A DNA stretch of 64,000 nt from Pseudomethylobacillus aquaticus (GCF_003730115.1 NZ_RJVP01000002.1:310001-374000); one strand, 5' to 3'; positions 1 to 9,022 are shown, numbered from the stretch's first letter. Notes: generated by a model from the letters alone, not told the origin. Translations and numbers: made by a program.

Positions 1-976
1 AGGATGCATCATCAAGGATGCTCAATCCTTCTTGTTGCCATTTGCGTATCAGCCTGGCTTCTTTATGCCAGTCATGCCGGGTCACGGCATGCTGCTTGCT
101 GTCCGCTCTATGGTAACGCCCGCCCAAGGTCAATCCGGTACCGATGCCTGCAATATGCACGCCTTCCCAGCTACCTAACAGCTCACGCAAGAACGCGAGA
201 AAAACAATACCTGCACTTGGTGGTGATTTCAGTTTTGCCACGATGTCACGCCACACCGGTAGTGGCACGGTGAGTACCGGGATGTTGTCATGCAGCAATG
301 GCAGTACTGTGTCCCAGTACGACAGCCGGAAGCGCATATCAGGCCCGGTGATGATGCACCACTTCACTTTTTGTGGCGCATATCCACGAAACCCAGGAGC
401 CATCACCCAGGCGTCGTGGTGGGTGCCGATATCGGCATAGGTGTCATCATCGGTCTGGAACAGATTGAAACGTATCACTGCACCAAACTGGTCGAACTTG
501 TGCCCCATATTCTTGCCGGTCAGGCTGGCCGCGTTGCCCACGACGCAGATACCCGCGGACTGCTGCTGCTTGACCCAGTTGCCAAACGCTTCGCGCCATT
601 GCGCTTGTTGCTGGTGGATCTCGGAGATCAGCGCCATCTTGGCTGACTTTTCCGGCAAGCTGGCTGCCAGGGGCGGGGTCAGCAGGCCGTTGGCGTTCTG
701 GCTGAAGCAGGCCGGCATGATCAGCTCCGGGGTGCGCTCCAGTAAAAAGCTCAGTGCCAGGTAGTAGTCATAGTCATTGAGATTGCCTAATCCCTTCTGC
801 AACAACTGTGCCAGCCGCTTGGTGAGCAGCATGCCCATGTCGCGACGGAATTCCACATAGCGGATCAAGGCGGGTGTGGAGCGTAGATGTTGCCAGGCGA
901 ACAGGTAGCATTTGAGGGAGCGGCGGGTGTAATAGCCTTTTTTGCGCAGTTTGACGGCAAAGTAAAGCGCCATCAT
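1..976 (-). CDS. GT29 (sialyltransferase-like) glycosyltransferase, C-terminus cut by window edge
   Basis: An open frame of 325 codons runs leftward from ATG 976 (a second ATG follows at 973) and is still open at position 1. Residues 1-140 are a predicted helical N-terminal region without a recognisable family. Residues 144-171 (CVVGNAASLTGKNMG, then VIRFN) match the sialyl motif L of CAZy family GT29. Residues 252-276 (PPSAGIVFL ... VHIAGIG) match motif S, and HDWHKE at 301-306 fits the motif VS pattern H-x4-E. GT29 enzymes transfer sugars from CMP donors, mostly sialic acid; plant members are linked to Kdo-type sugars. A CMP-Kdo synthetase gene lies 6.5 kb away, so a CMP-ulosonate donor is a reasonable inference. 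The start lies 17 bases after the stop of the upstream transferase, so the two are probably cotranscribed. The family call is strong, the donor and acceptor are unknown. Only a few C-terminal residues may be missing. Confidence 0.75.
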   Translation of the reverse strand, partial: MMALYFAVKLRKKGYYTRRSLKCYLFAWQHLRSTPALIRYVEFRRDMGMLLTKRLAQLLQKGLGNLNDYDYYLALSFLLERTPELIMPACFSQNANGLLTPPLAASLPEKSAKMALISEIHQQQAQWREAFGNWVKQQQSAGICVVGNAASLTGKNMGHKFDQFGAVIRFNLFQTDDDTYADIGTHHDAWVMAPGFRGYAPQKVKWCIITGPDMRFRLSYWDTVLPLLHDNIPVLTVPLPVWRDIVAKLKSPPSAGIVFLAFLRELLGSWEGVHIAGIGTGLTLGGRYHRADSKQHAVTRHDWHKEARLIRKWQQEGLSILDDAS

Positions 977-992
977 CCCGATGGTGTAGTTC

Positions 993-2078
993 TTAAGCTC
1001 CAAGGCGCGTCTGGGCCACGTAGCCCAGCCATTGTGCGGATAGGCTGACCACATTCCCTTTTTCCAACACGCGCGCGCGTAATTGATGCACGCAATCGCC
1101 ATAGAATGCTTCATCCTCGTAAAGATTGACCAAGTGGTCGAACCACGCTTGTTCATTGTCTGCGATCAACGCGCCTGCATCAATGAAGCGTTCCGCATCC
1201 GGGAATCGCGAGCAGATGGTCGGGATGTTCCAGAACCCGGTTTCCAGTACTTTAAGGGCCGATTTGCAGCGCGTAAAGGGGGTGGCTTCCAGAGGTGCCA
1301 GATTCACATCGGCGCTGCGTACATACTCATGGAATCTGTCGAACGGCACTTTTTCGCGACGTACGATCTGGTGTGGCTGGGCACGTAACTGAAAACTCAG
1401 CGGTCCGGTGACTACCAGCCTTGACTGCGGGTGGCTGGCCAGGAAGCGTTCCAGTGCTGGCGCAACACTGGCAAAGTCACGGTCATGGCTGGGTGTGCCC
1501 GGGTTGTAGGAGATGGTCCACTTTCTGACAGCCGCGCTGCGCTTAGCCGGGTCCTTGTGTGCCGAATCCCTGTGTAAAAGCGCCTTGCCTTCCCAATCGT
1601 GGTAAACGCCATTGGCGATCACGCCCACATTGGCATCGGTCCTGAGTCGATGGAGGTGTGCAGCGAGTGGCGTGGTGGATACAGTGAACGCATCGAAATA
1701 AGGCAGGGCTTGGAAATGCTGTTTGAACAAATGACGGGTTGCCGCGATACTCACCATGCCATTCAGTACGCCCGGGCTGTAATCAACGAAGTCAGGATCC
1801 ATGATCAGGTCGTCGAAATCGGCGATCAGTATGGACTTGCTGCGGCGTAGTTTGGCCATCAGCAATTTGAAGCGCAGCGTGGCACGAGGGCGGTGAAACA
1901 CGATCACATCAAAGTCGCGTAGCCATGGCAGTTGGCTGATATGGCAGACCAGAACCTCGTTGCCATGCTGTTTCAAGCCAGCGGCAAGATTGACGCAACG
2001 GTAGATGAACGAAGGGTCATCCTTGAACTTGGCGGCGTTCTTGTTGCAGGCTACCAGTGCGATTCTGTTCATGGGCAT
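993..2078 (-). CDS. GT-B fold glycosyltransferase
   Basis: A 361-residue protein starting MPMNRIALVACN; a second in-frame ATG at 2072 is an equally possible start. The N-terminal half looks like a GT-B donor-less domain (IALVACNKNAAKF, FIYRCVNLAAGLKQHG, FDVIVFHRPRA). The C-terminal half carries the usual nucleotide-sugar domain pattern of GT1/GT4-like enzymes (NLAPLEATPFTRCKSALKVLE, GFWNIPTICS). No signal peptide or membrane segment is visible, so it should act on the cytoplasmic side. It lies just upstream of the GT29-like gene in the same direction. Sugar specificity cannot be read from the sequence. Confidence 0.7.
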   Translation of the reverse strand: MPMNRIALVACNKNAAKFKDDPSFIYRCVNLAAGLKQHGNEVLVCHISQLPWLRDFDVIVFHRPRATLRFKLLMAKLRRSKSILIADFDDLIMDPDFVDYSPGVLNGMVSIAATRHLFKQHFQALPYFDAFTVSTTPLAAHLHRLRTDANVGVIANGVYHDWEGKALLHRDSAHKDPAKRSAAVRKWTISYNPGTPSHDRDFASVAPALERFLASHPQSRLVVTGPLSFQLRAQPHQIVRREKVPFDRFHEYVRSADVNLAPLEATPFTRCKSALKVLETGFWNIPTICSRFPDAERFIDAGALIADNEQAWFDHLVNLYEDEAFYGDCVHQLRARVLEKGNVVSLSAQWLGYVAQTRLGA

Positions 2079-2856
2079 GTAGCCCCATGGAATGGCGTTC
2101 TGAACCGCAAGTGAATGAAATGAAGAAAAATGATATGCAGTCTACTTATAACGTTTTTATACCGCGCGCCAAGCGCTCGTGAGCCCATACTTGCCCGCAA
2201 GCTCAAACAGGATCGCCTGGTCGGTGCTCCAGCTACAGCGGCGCTCATTTGTCTTTTTACCAGATAATCACGCATCATTAAAATAACTTGTCTTGCAAGC
2301 TATCTCGCCCGGTCTGCATTTGCTGCCTGATTGTGGCGCGATATGGCTTGAAAAATCGCACCCTGTGGTCGGTGGTGGTAGGATACGGATACAACTTTAA
2401 TGGAGTCTGTTGTAGCCATGCAAGGATGGTGTGGAAATTGCATACGCATGGCTGCCCTCGACAGGGGATTTTATGCAGATATCAGGCTTTAAAATTGCAG
2501 TGCATGGCGCGGCGCCAATCCTGGGCAGGTTCCAGAAATGACAACCTACCTTACATCCAGCAAAAAATCCAAATCGATTCAAACGATTGATATTCAGCAT
2601 GGCCATACGGTTGAGGTTGTAATAAACGGCGGTCTTGGCTTGAGATCAAACGATCTAGGCTCCTTGCCTGCCGGTTTGTTGTGCCAATAAAATGCTGTCG
2701 CCCATGAAATGCCCCGTATTGGTGCGCTCAAGTAGCAGATGGGGTTGTAAATTGGGAGCCTGCGTTGAACAGTAGGCAGAATGTAACGCGAATGCGCTAT
2801 ATTCATTGAAGACTGATGATGAAGTCTAACGGACGAAAATTCTAACGGAAAAATAG
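2079..2856. other. 778-bp divergent intergenic region, no gene recognised
   Basis: This stretch separates two divergently transcribed glycan gene sets and should hold both promoters. I find no reading frame with protein-like composition, no tRNA and no convincing hairpin. AT-rich patches (TATAAAAACG on the minus strand near 2155; TATATT at 2798-2803 on the plus strand) could be -10 elements, but no well-spaced -35 accompanies them. It is unusually long for this compact locus and could be the remnant of a lost gene. Confidence 0.4.
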
Positions 2857-4515
2857 ATGGCGAAGACCAAAGCAGAGTTTCATATTGATTATGTCTTGGC
2901 GGATAGGGATGACCTGGTCGTCACCGGTTGGTACAAAGGCGATGCGACACTGGAATTGTTGCATGGTGAGCAGGTTGTCCCTTATCAGATATTGCTGGTC
3001 GAGCGGCCGGATGTCGGCAGTTATTTTGGGATCCGTGTCACTGAATGTTCTGGTTTCATCCTTTATGTGCAGGGCTACAAAGCTTCTGTATCGGATACGG
3101 TGCTGCATCTGAAAGACGAGTCTGGTCATTCGGTTCGTGCTGTTCCGCTGGAAGTGAGCCCGGATCAAGCGCCAGGCATGGAGATCGTAGAACAGTACAA
3201 ACTGGGCAAACAGCTCCCGGAGACCTTGTTTGAAGAAAAGCTGATCGTTGGTGATCGCAAGTACCTGCTGCAGGAGGGACGTGAAAACACCAATGCCAGC
3301 GGTTACGTTGAAGTGCTGAAAGAAGTGCAGGAAAGCGGCGATCTGCTGATTATCGGCTGGGCGGCCGGTAAATTGCCGGATGCCTTGGCGCTGAAATCTG
3401 GCAGCCACGCGGTGATGCTGAGTAATTGTTTCAAATATGTCCGCAAAGATATTGAAGATGCCTTTGCCACTGCATTCGGACAAGGTTCCAAAAATGCTGG
3501 CTTTATCGTCGTGGTTCCGGCCGCTGCCGTTCCACATGAAAAGGCCGGCATCTACCTGGTTGACGAAGAGACCAACTCGGCTCGCCTGGTGGAAGAATCC
3601 AGCAATATCGAGCGTGGTGTCCCTTATGTCGATATTCAAACCTTCATGAACGGCATCTACACGCCGCAGCACACCATGGTGGAGCGCGTGCTGGCCGTGG
3701 ACGGCCCCTTGTCGCATCACGCCAGACGCTCGGAGCGACACAATCAGTTTCTGATGATGGAAGATTATTCCATACGCGTGCGTCAGACCAAATCGATGCT
3801 GAACCTCGCCCTGATCGTCTCGGGGGATTATGAAGGTGATCTGCTCAACTCCATCATCTCCATGTGCACGCTGGGGCAAGCCACCCAGCAGATCAGCCTC
3901 AACATCTTCATACAGGGCCAGGAGCAGGAGATCGGCCGCATGCAGGCCATTGCGGAGCGCATGCATAATCTGTTCGGCTGTGCCACACGCGTCTTTTCCG
4001 GTTGTAATAATCTGATGCTGGGCAATATCCGGCATTCCTTCAGCCGCAATACCAGTGCCAATTTCCTGGTGGTGGATGCGCGCTCAGGGCTTGAATTATG
4101 TGGCCTAAAGACCATAGACCTGCACAATATCGAGTCTGGCAAGATCAACTTCTTCCGTGCGCGTGACGTGCATGGCACCTCGGAAAGCATAGGCTTGACC
4201 GAGCTTGGCAAATACCGGACCGAGTCCGAGTTGTCCGGCATAAAATCCAAGTTCAGCAGCGCCCGCTACGGGGCATTCGCCTGCAATGCAGAGACCTTCA
4301 AACAGTTGACCAACCTTGCACCTACCGTGCCCATGGACGAGATCGATTATCTGTATCTGGTGTTGCATATCCACAGAAAGCTGAACGAAACCTTCGAGGT
4401 CGAGGTGTATGCGGGCGGCCTGCCGTTTGCCAAGAACAAGAACAAGGTACTCAATTATCATGAGAGCCTGCACAAGGAAATCCAGATGTACGAACTAGCG
4501 AATGTGGGCGCCTAA
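2857..4515 (+). CDS. Uncharacterised glycan-locus protein with two GW modules and a GT-A-like C-terminal region
   Basis: 552 residues, no signal peptide. The first half holds two copies of a module found in three other proteins of this locus: around residues 18-70 (LVVTGW ... RPDV ... GF) and 168-230 (LIIGWAAG ... RKDI ... AGF). Residues from about 315 onward (MLNLALIVSGDYEGDLLNS, then FLVVDARSG) recall the opening and acceptor-side strand of GT2 transferases. The classical DXD metal-binding motif is not evident, so the catalytic status is uncertain. The gene opens the rightward run and is followed 3 bp later by a GT4 gene, implying cotranscription. No function is known to me; a role in assembling or binding the surface glycan is inferred from context only. 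Confidence 0.6.
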   Translation: MAKTKAEFHIDYVLADRDDLVVTGWYKGDATLELLHGEQVVPYQILLVERPDVGSYFGIRVTECSGFILYVQGYKASVSDTVLHLKDESGHSVRAVPLEVSPDQAPGMEIVEQYKLGKQLPETLFEEKLIVGDRKYLLQEGRENTNASGYVEVLKEVQESGDLLIIGWAAGKLPDALALKSGSHAVMLSNCFKYVRKDIEDAFATAFGQGSKNAGFIVVVPAAAVPHEKAGIYLVDEETNSARLVEESSNIERGVPYVDIQTFMNGIYTPQHTMVERVLAVDGPLSHHARRSERHNQFLMMEDYSIRVRQTKSMLNLALIVSGDYEGDLLNSIISMCTLGQATQQISLNIFIQGQEQEIGRMQAIAERMHNLFGCATRVFSGCNNLMLGNIRHSFSRNTSANFLVVDARSGLELCGLKTIDLHNIESGKINFFRARDVHGTSESIGLTELGKYRTESELSGIKSKFSSARYGAFACNAETFKQLTNLAPTVPMDEIDYLYLVLHIHRKLNETFEVEVYAGGLPFAKNKNKVLNYHESLHKEIQMYELANVGA

Positions 4516-4518
4516 ACC

Positions 4519-5832
4519 ATGAGAACCATTCTTGTTGTTTCCCATGCCCATCCTGACTTTTCCAAAGGTGGCGGTGAAGTCGCTGCCTACAATGCCTACA
4601 ACGGTTTTCGTGAAGCCTATCCGGATTGCGACGTCCGTTTTCTGGCGGCGGTTAACTCCGGGGTGTTGCCAGGCAAGATCGTGCAGTACCGCGAGAATGA
4701 ATACCTGCTGGGCGGCTGCGTGGAAGATCCACGCTTGCTTCGTAACGGCCACACGCAGGTGCTGGCGGCCTCCATCAAGGATTTTTTCAATAATTACGAA
4801 CCGGAGCTGGTGAATTTTCACCATTACTTCAACATCGGTACCGATGCCATCATCCACATGCGGCGCATCCTGCCCAAGGCCCAGTTCGTCATGACGCTGC
4901 ATGAATTCCTGGCGATCTGCATGAACGACGGCCAGATGATCAAGCGGGGTAGCACTTCGCTATGCAAGGAGGCGAACGAATTCTTGTGCGGCAAGTGCTT
5001 CCCGGAGCATGAGCTGAGCTTCTTTGCCAAGCGCAAAAACACCTTCATGTCCATCTTTGCGCTATTCGACAAATTCATCAGCCCGTCAGACTTTCTGCGT
5101 GACCGCTATGTGGCCTGGGGTCTGCCGCTCGAGAAGTTCGCTGTCATCGAAAACGGGCAGGCTGATGCCAAGCATGCACTGGTGGCTGACAGCGGAGTGG
5201 AAACCAGCACGGTCGATATCTTTGCCGACGACAGGGAAGACATCGATGCCAGTAGCCACTTCCCGGCAACGTTCGGCTATTTCGGTCAGATCAATCCCTA
5301 CAAGGGGCTGGATATCCTGCTGATGGCTTTACAGCAGCTGGTGCGCGATGAATATACCGATCTGGTGGTCGAGATCAACGGTGCCAACATCGAAACGCAG
5401 ACAGGGGAATTCCGCGATCGTATCAAGAAACTGGCCGATCCCTTGCTGGAGGCAGGTGTTCTGCGCTGGAACGGTCCCTATGAGCGCACCGAACTTGAGG
5501 TGCGCATGCGCCGTGCCGACTGGTTGGTAATTCCATCGATCTGGTGGGAGAACTCCCCGATGATCATTCAGGAAGCTTACATCCACAAGCTGCCGGTGAT
5601 CGCTTCAAGCATAGGCGGCATGGCCGAGAAGGTGAAGCATGGTGTGACCGGTATCCATGTCACGCCGGGGGCGGTGACCGAATGGGCGGATATTCTGCGC
5701 AAGGCTTCCAAAGCCAAGAACCTGCATCACCGATTGAAGAGTGGTATCGAATTGCCGCCAGACTGCAAACAGATGGCGTTGGACTACATGGCGTTCTGTA
5801 ACAGCACGCCTGAGACTGTATCAACCAACTGA
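4519..5832 (+). CDS. GT4 family glycosyltransferase (paralogue 1)
   Basis: A 437-residue GT-B enzyme. The N-terminus has the acceptor-domain glycine-rich loop (SHAHPDFSKGGGEVAAYN). The C-terminal domain has the GT4 signature with donor-binding glutamates (IPSIWWENSPMIIQEAY, then PVIASSIGGMAEKV). A cysteine-containing segment (LCKEANEFLCGKCFP) follows TLHEFLAIC and is often seen in GT4 enzymes that probably bind a metal structurally. It is closely similar along its whole length to the protein at 21058-22341, so the two are paralogues with presumably related but distinct linkages. It is 3 bp after the preceding gene and 17 bp before the aldolase gene, consistent with one operon. Confidence 0.85.
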   Translation: MRTILVVSHAHPDFSKGGGEVAAYNAYNGFREAYPDCDVRFLAAVNSGVLPGKIVQYRENEYLLGGCVEDPRLLRNGHTQVLAASIKDFFNNYEPELVNFHHYFNIGTDAIIHMRRILPKAQFVMTLHEFLAICMNDGQMIKRGSTSLCKEANEFLCGKCFPEHELSFFAKRKNTFMSIFALFDKFISPSDFLRDRYVAWGLPLEKFAVIENGQADAKHALVADSGVETSTVDIFADDREDIDASSHFPATFGYFGQINPYKGLDILLMALQQLVRDEYTDLVVEINGANIETQTGEFRDRIKKLADPLLEAGVLRWNGPYERTELEVRMRRADWLVIPSIWWENSPMIIQEAYIHKLPVIASSIGGMAEKVKHGVTGIHVTPGAVTEWADILRKASKAKNLHHRLKSGIELPPDCKQMALDYMAFCNSTPETVSTN

Positions 5833-5849
5833 AAGATAGGCACCCAATA

Positions 5850-7472
5850 ATGGATCAAAAAGTTCATTTGCTTGACTGCACCTTGCGGGACGGCGGCTAC
5901 TATAACGATTGGGACTTTGAGCCTGTCATGGTGGCCAAGTATTTCCAGGCCATGTCGGCGGTGTCCGCAGACTTTGTCGAAGTGGGTCTGCGCTCCTTCG
6001 AAAGTCATGGTTTCAAAGGCGGTTTCGCTTATGGTACGGATGATTTCATCCTGAACCTGCCTATCCCGGCTGGCCTCAACATCGGTGTGATGGTAAATGC
6101 CAGCGAGCTGCTTAAATACGAAGGCGGCCCTATCGCGGCCTTGCAGAAGCTGTTCAAGCCAGCCGCTCAGTCGCCAGTCAAGCTGGTGCGTATCGCCTGC
6201 CATGCCTATGAATTCGAAGCCATCCTGCCTGGTGTGGCCTGGCTCAAGCAGCAGGGTTACCTGGTCGGTGGCAACATGATGCAGATCGCGGATCTTCCTG
6301 AGCAGGAAATCGAGAAACTCGCCAATGCGGCCAGCCAGTACCCGCTGGATGCGCTGTACTTTGCTGACAGCATGGGCAGCATGACCCCAGATCAAACCAC
6401 GCGCATCATCGGTATCATCCGTCGCGGTTGGGCTGGCGCCATCGGTATCCACACGCATGACAACATGGGCAACGCGCTGGCCAACTCCTTGCGTGCTGTG
6501 GCGGATGGCGCGACCTGGATCGATGGTACGGTCACCGGCATGGGCCGTGGCCCTGGTAACGTCAAGACCGAGCATCTGGTGATCGAGCTGGAGCAGTTCC
6601 GTCAGGTCAAGCCGGACCTCACCCCTTTGCTGTCAGTGATCGAGCAGCACTTCCGCCCCATGCAGGTGAAGTGCGGTTGGGGTACCAATACTTACTACTT
6701 CCTGGCTGGCAAATACGGCATCCACCCGACCTATGTGCAGGAGATGCTGTCCGATTCGCGCTATACCGAAGAAGACATTCTGGCGGTGATCGAATACTTG
6801 CAATCCAAGGGTGGCAAGAAATTCCGCGCGGAAGATCTGGAGACTGGGCGCAACATCCTCAACGGCGGTAGCGATGGCCATTGGAACCCGGCTGAACAAC
6901 TCTCCGGAAAAGACTTGCTGGTCGTGGGTGCAGGCCCGAGCGCCAGACGCCATCGCGCCGAGATCGAGCGCTATATCCGCAACAAAAAGCCGGTGGTGAT
7001 CTCCCTGAACACACAAGCCAGTATCAGTGCCGACCTGATCCAGCTGCGTGCGGCTTGTCACCCTATCCGCCTGCTGGCGGATTCCAAAGAACACACCAAG
7101 CTGCCACAACCCTTGATCACGCCGGTGTCTGCCCTGCCAGATAACGTCAAGGAAGTCCTCAAGGACAAGCCTTTGCTGGATTATGGTTTGTCGATCAAGG
7201 AATCCACGTTTGAGTTCAACGAAACGTCTTGCGTGATCCCCAACTCGCTGGTGATCTCTTATGTGCTGGCAATGGCTGCCAGTGGCAAGGCCAACCGTAT
7301 CCTGTTGGCAGGTTTTGATGGGTACGGTGCCGATGATCCGCGCAGTCACGAACTTGATCGCGTATTCAGTTTGTATGCCAATGTTGAAGCCGCGCCGCCG
7401 GTGATCTCGGTGACACCCACCAAATACAAGATCGACACGACATCCATCTATGCACTGGGAGGCTATGAATGA
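5850..7472 (+). CDS. HMGL-like aldolase fused to a Rossmann-like (MptE/GT42-like) domain
   Basis: 540 residues in two parts. Residues 1-340 are a TIM-barrel aldolase of the HMGL/4-hydroxy-2-oxovalerate aldolase class: LLDCTLRDGG at 7-16 carries the catalytic Arg and metal-binding Asp, and GIHTHDN at 199-205 supplies the HxH metal ligands. Residues 353-540 form a second domain starting LLVVGAGPSARRH and containing ILLAGFDGYG. This resembles MptE/DUF115-type proteins and, in outline, GT42 sialyltransferases. Such aldolases join pyruvate or a 2-keto acid to an aldehyde. With kdsB starting inside its last codons (4-bp overlap), I infer synthesis of a 2-keto-3-deoxy sugar acid. Substrates are unknown and the fold of the second domain is a guess. 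Confidence 0.7.
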   Translation: MDQKVHLLDCTLRDGGYYNDWDFEPVMVAKYFQAMSAVSADFVEVGLRSFESHGFKGGFAYGTDDFILNLPIPAGLNIGVMVNASELLKYEGGPIAALQKLFKPAAQSPVKLVRIACHAYEFEAILPGVAWLKQQGYLVGGNMMQIADLPEQEIEKLANAASQYPLDALYFADSMGSMTPDQTTRIIGIIRRGWAGAIGIHTHDNMGNALANSLRAVADGATWIDGTVTGMGRGPGNVKTEHLVIELEQFRQVKPDLTPLLSVIEQHFRPMQVKCGWGTNTYYFLAGKYGIHPTYVQEMLSDSRYTEEDILAVIEYLQSKGGKKFRAEDLETGRNILNGGSDGHWNPAEQLSGKDLLVVGAGPSARRHRAEIERYIRNKKPVVISLNTQASISADLIQLRAACHPIRLLADSKEHTKLPQPLITPVSALPDNVKEVLKDKPLLDYGLSIKESTFEFNETSCVIPNSLVISYVLAMAASGKANRILLAGFDGYGADDPRSHELDRVFSLYANVEAAPPVISVTPTKYKIDTTSIYALGGYE

Positions 7473-8215
7473 GTAGCAAGATTGCGGTCATCATCCCTGC
7501 CCGCTACGAATCCTCGCGTTTGCCAGGCAAGCCACTGGTGAGTCTGGTCGGTGTGCCCATGGTGGTCAGAACCTACCGTCAGGTGATCAAAGCCTGTGAC
7601 CCGGCCATGGTGTATGTGGCAACTGAAAGCGATCTGATCCGCGAGGTGTGCGAGGCGGAGGGCATCCAGGTGCTGATGACCTCCAAGGATTGCCTGACCG
7701 GTACCGATCGTGTGGCGGAATGTGCTGCGCTGCTGGATGCAGACCTGTTCATTAATGTGCAGGGGGATGAGCCGCTGTTTGACCCTGCGGATATCGAAGT
7801 GCTGCTGGAAGCAGCCAAGCAGTACCCAGGCGAGGTGCTCAATGGCTACTGTGCCATTCATGACGAAGCGCATTTCCGCAGCAAGACCACACCCAAAGCG
7901 GTATTCCGTCAGGATGGTCGCTTGCTGTACATGTCGCGAGGCGCGATCCCTACCACCAAGACGCATAGTTTCGTGAGCTCCTGGCGCCAGGTGTGCACCT
8001 ATGCTTTTCCGCGTGCAGCGCTTCAGGCATTCAGTGCACAGGCCAGCAAGACCCCGCTGGAGCAGATGGAAGACATCGAGATCCTGCGTTTTCTGGAACT
8101 GGGTTGGGAAGTGCGCATGATCCCCATGTCAGAGAACTCCATGCCGGTGGACACACCGGAAGACATCGCGCTGGTCGAAGCGGCGATACGCCAGCTGGAA
8201 TCGACTAAAGCCTGA
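7469..8215 (+). CDS. kdsB: 3-deoxy-manno-octulosonate cytidylyltransferase (CMP-Kdo synthetase)
   Basis: 248 residues, full family length. It opens with the nucleotide-binding pattern IAVIIPARYESSRLPGKPL and contains NVQGDEPL, both hallmarks of KdsB/KpsU, and ends VDTPEDIALVEAAI. It activates Kdo, or a related ulosonic acid, with CTP. It overlaps the aldolase gene by ATGA and precedes a HAD phosphatase, so this copy is probably dedicated to the surface glycan (a KpsU role) rather than to lipid A core synthesis. Whether another kdsB exists in the genome cannot be seen here. The donor it makes would suit both the GT29-like transferase at the left edge and the KpsS-type transferase at 24109. Confidence 0.9.
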   Translation: MSSKIAVIIPARYESSRLPGKPLVSLVGVPMVVRTYRQVIKACDPAMVYVATESDLIREVCEAEGIQVLMTSKDCLTGTDRVAECAALLDADLFINVQGDEPLFDPADIEVLLEAAKQYPGEVLNGYCAIHDEAHFRSKTTPKAVFRQDGRLLYMSRGAIPTTKTHSFVSSWRQVCTYAFPRAALQAFSAQASKTPLEQMEDIEILRFLELGWEVRMIPMSENSMPVDTPEDIALVEAAIRQLESTKA

Positions 8216-8228
8216 TAGCGCTTCAAAC

Positions 8229-8284
8229 CAGCGCCGCGCCTGGAATAAACCTGGTCTGTTGTAGACACAGGCGCTGGCGCGCTG
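8229..8284. repeat. Long imperfect hairpin between kdsB and the HAD gene
   Basis: CAGCGC and GCGCCTG (8229-8242) pair with CAGGCGC and GCGCTG (8268-8284) across a loop of about 25 bases, with a small internal bulge. There is no T-tract after it, so it is more likely an mRNA processing or attenuation structure than a full terminator. It lies 13 bp after the kdsB stop and 15 bp before the next ATG. Confidence 0.5.
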
Positions 8285-8299
8285 AACTTCAAGGAACCT

Positions 8300-8959
8300 A
8301 TGCAACGCAAGCTTTCTGAATACCAAGCCCTCGTGTTCGACTGTGATGGCGTTTTACTCGACTCCAATCGTGTCAAAACAGACTCCTTCTATGAGGCAGC
8401 CTTACCTTATGGTGCCGGGCCGGCTCAAGCCATCAAGGACTATCACCAAAGCCGTGGCGGGATATCCCGTTACAAGAAGTTCGAATATTTCTTTACCGAC
8501 ATCCTGCAGATCGCGCCAGCAGCAGGCGAGATGGAAAAGGTCTTGCAGGACTATGCTAACTACGTGCATCAGGGACTGATGGAATGCGCCATCACGCCGC
8601 AGCTTGAAGAGCTGCGTGAATATAGCCGCCAAAGCAAATGGCTGGTGATCTCGGGCGGTGATCAGCAGGAGCTGCGTGAAGTGTTCGCTGCGCGCAACTT
8701 GAGTCGATTGTTTGAGGGGGGCATCTTCGGCAGCCCGGATTCGAAAGACGAGATCCTGGCAAGACTCATCGCTTCTGGTGAGCTGACTTTGCCGTCACTG
8801 TTCGTTGGTGATAGCCGCTACGATCATCAGGCCTCGACACGGGTCGGACTTGATTTTGTGTTTGCGGACGGCTGGACCGAGTTCCCGGACTGGAAGAACT
8901 ATACTCAAACCCATGAAATTCAGATCATCACGCGTGTCGCGGATTTGATCGGCCGATAA
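8300..8959 (+). CDS. HAD-superfamily phosphatase
   Basis: 219 residues with all four HAD motifs: VFDCDGVLLDSN (nucleophile Asp14, acid Asp16), VISGGDQ, the conserved Lys in SPDSKDEIL and LFVGDSRYD. It belongs to the phosphoglycolate-phosphatase-like branch with a helical cap, not to the short capless KdsC branch. A good Shine-Dalgarno (AAGGA) precedes ATG 8300. Position after the aldolase and kdsB suggests it removes phosphate from a sugar-acid phosphate before CMP activation, as KdsC does in Kdo synthesis. The substrate is inferred from context only. Confidence 0.75.
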   Translation: MQRKLSEYQALVFDCDGVLLDSNRVKTDSFYEAALPYGAGPAQAIKDYHQSRGGISRYKKFEYFFTDILQIAPAAGEMEKVLQDYANYVHQGLMECAITPQLEELREYSRQSKWLVISGGDQQELREVFAARNLSRLFEGGIFGSPDSKDEILARLIASGELTLPSLFVGDSRYDHQASTRVGLDFVFADGWTEFPDWKNYTQTHEIQIITRVADLIGR

Positions 8960-9022
8960 ACTGCCTGCGCCCCGGAGTTTCAGCGGCGCTATTCTCAGTG
9001 TGAATGATCGGACTAAAGTGTT

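Noticed and set aside
2765-2803. TTGAAC and TATATT as a promoter for the gene at 2857
   Set aside because: The spacer is about 27 bp, too long for sigma70.
2842-4035. 397-codon antisense frame across the first GW-module gene
   Set aside because: The sense frame has a clear module structure and fits the operon; the antisense translation looks like a codon shadow.
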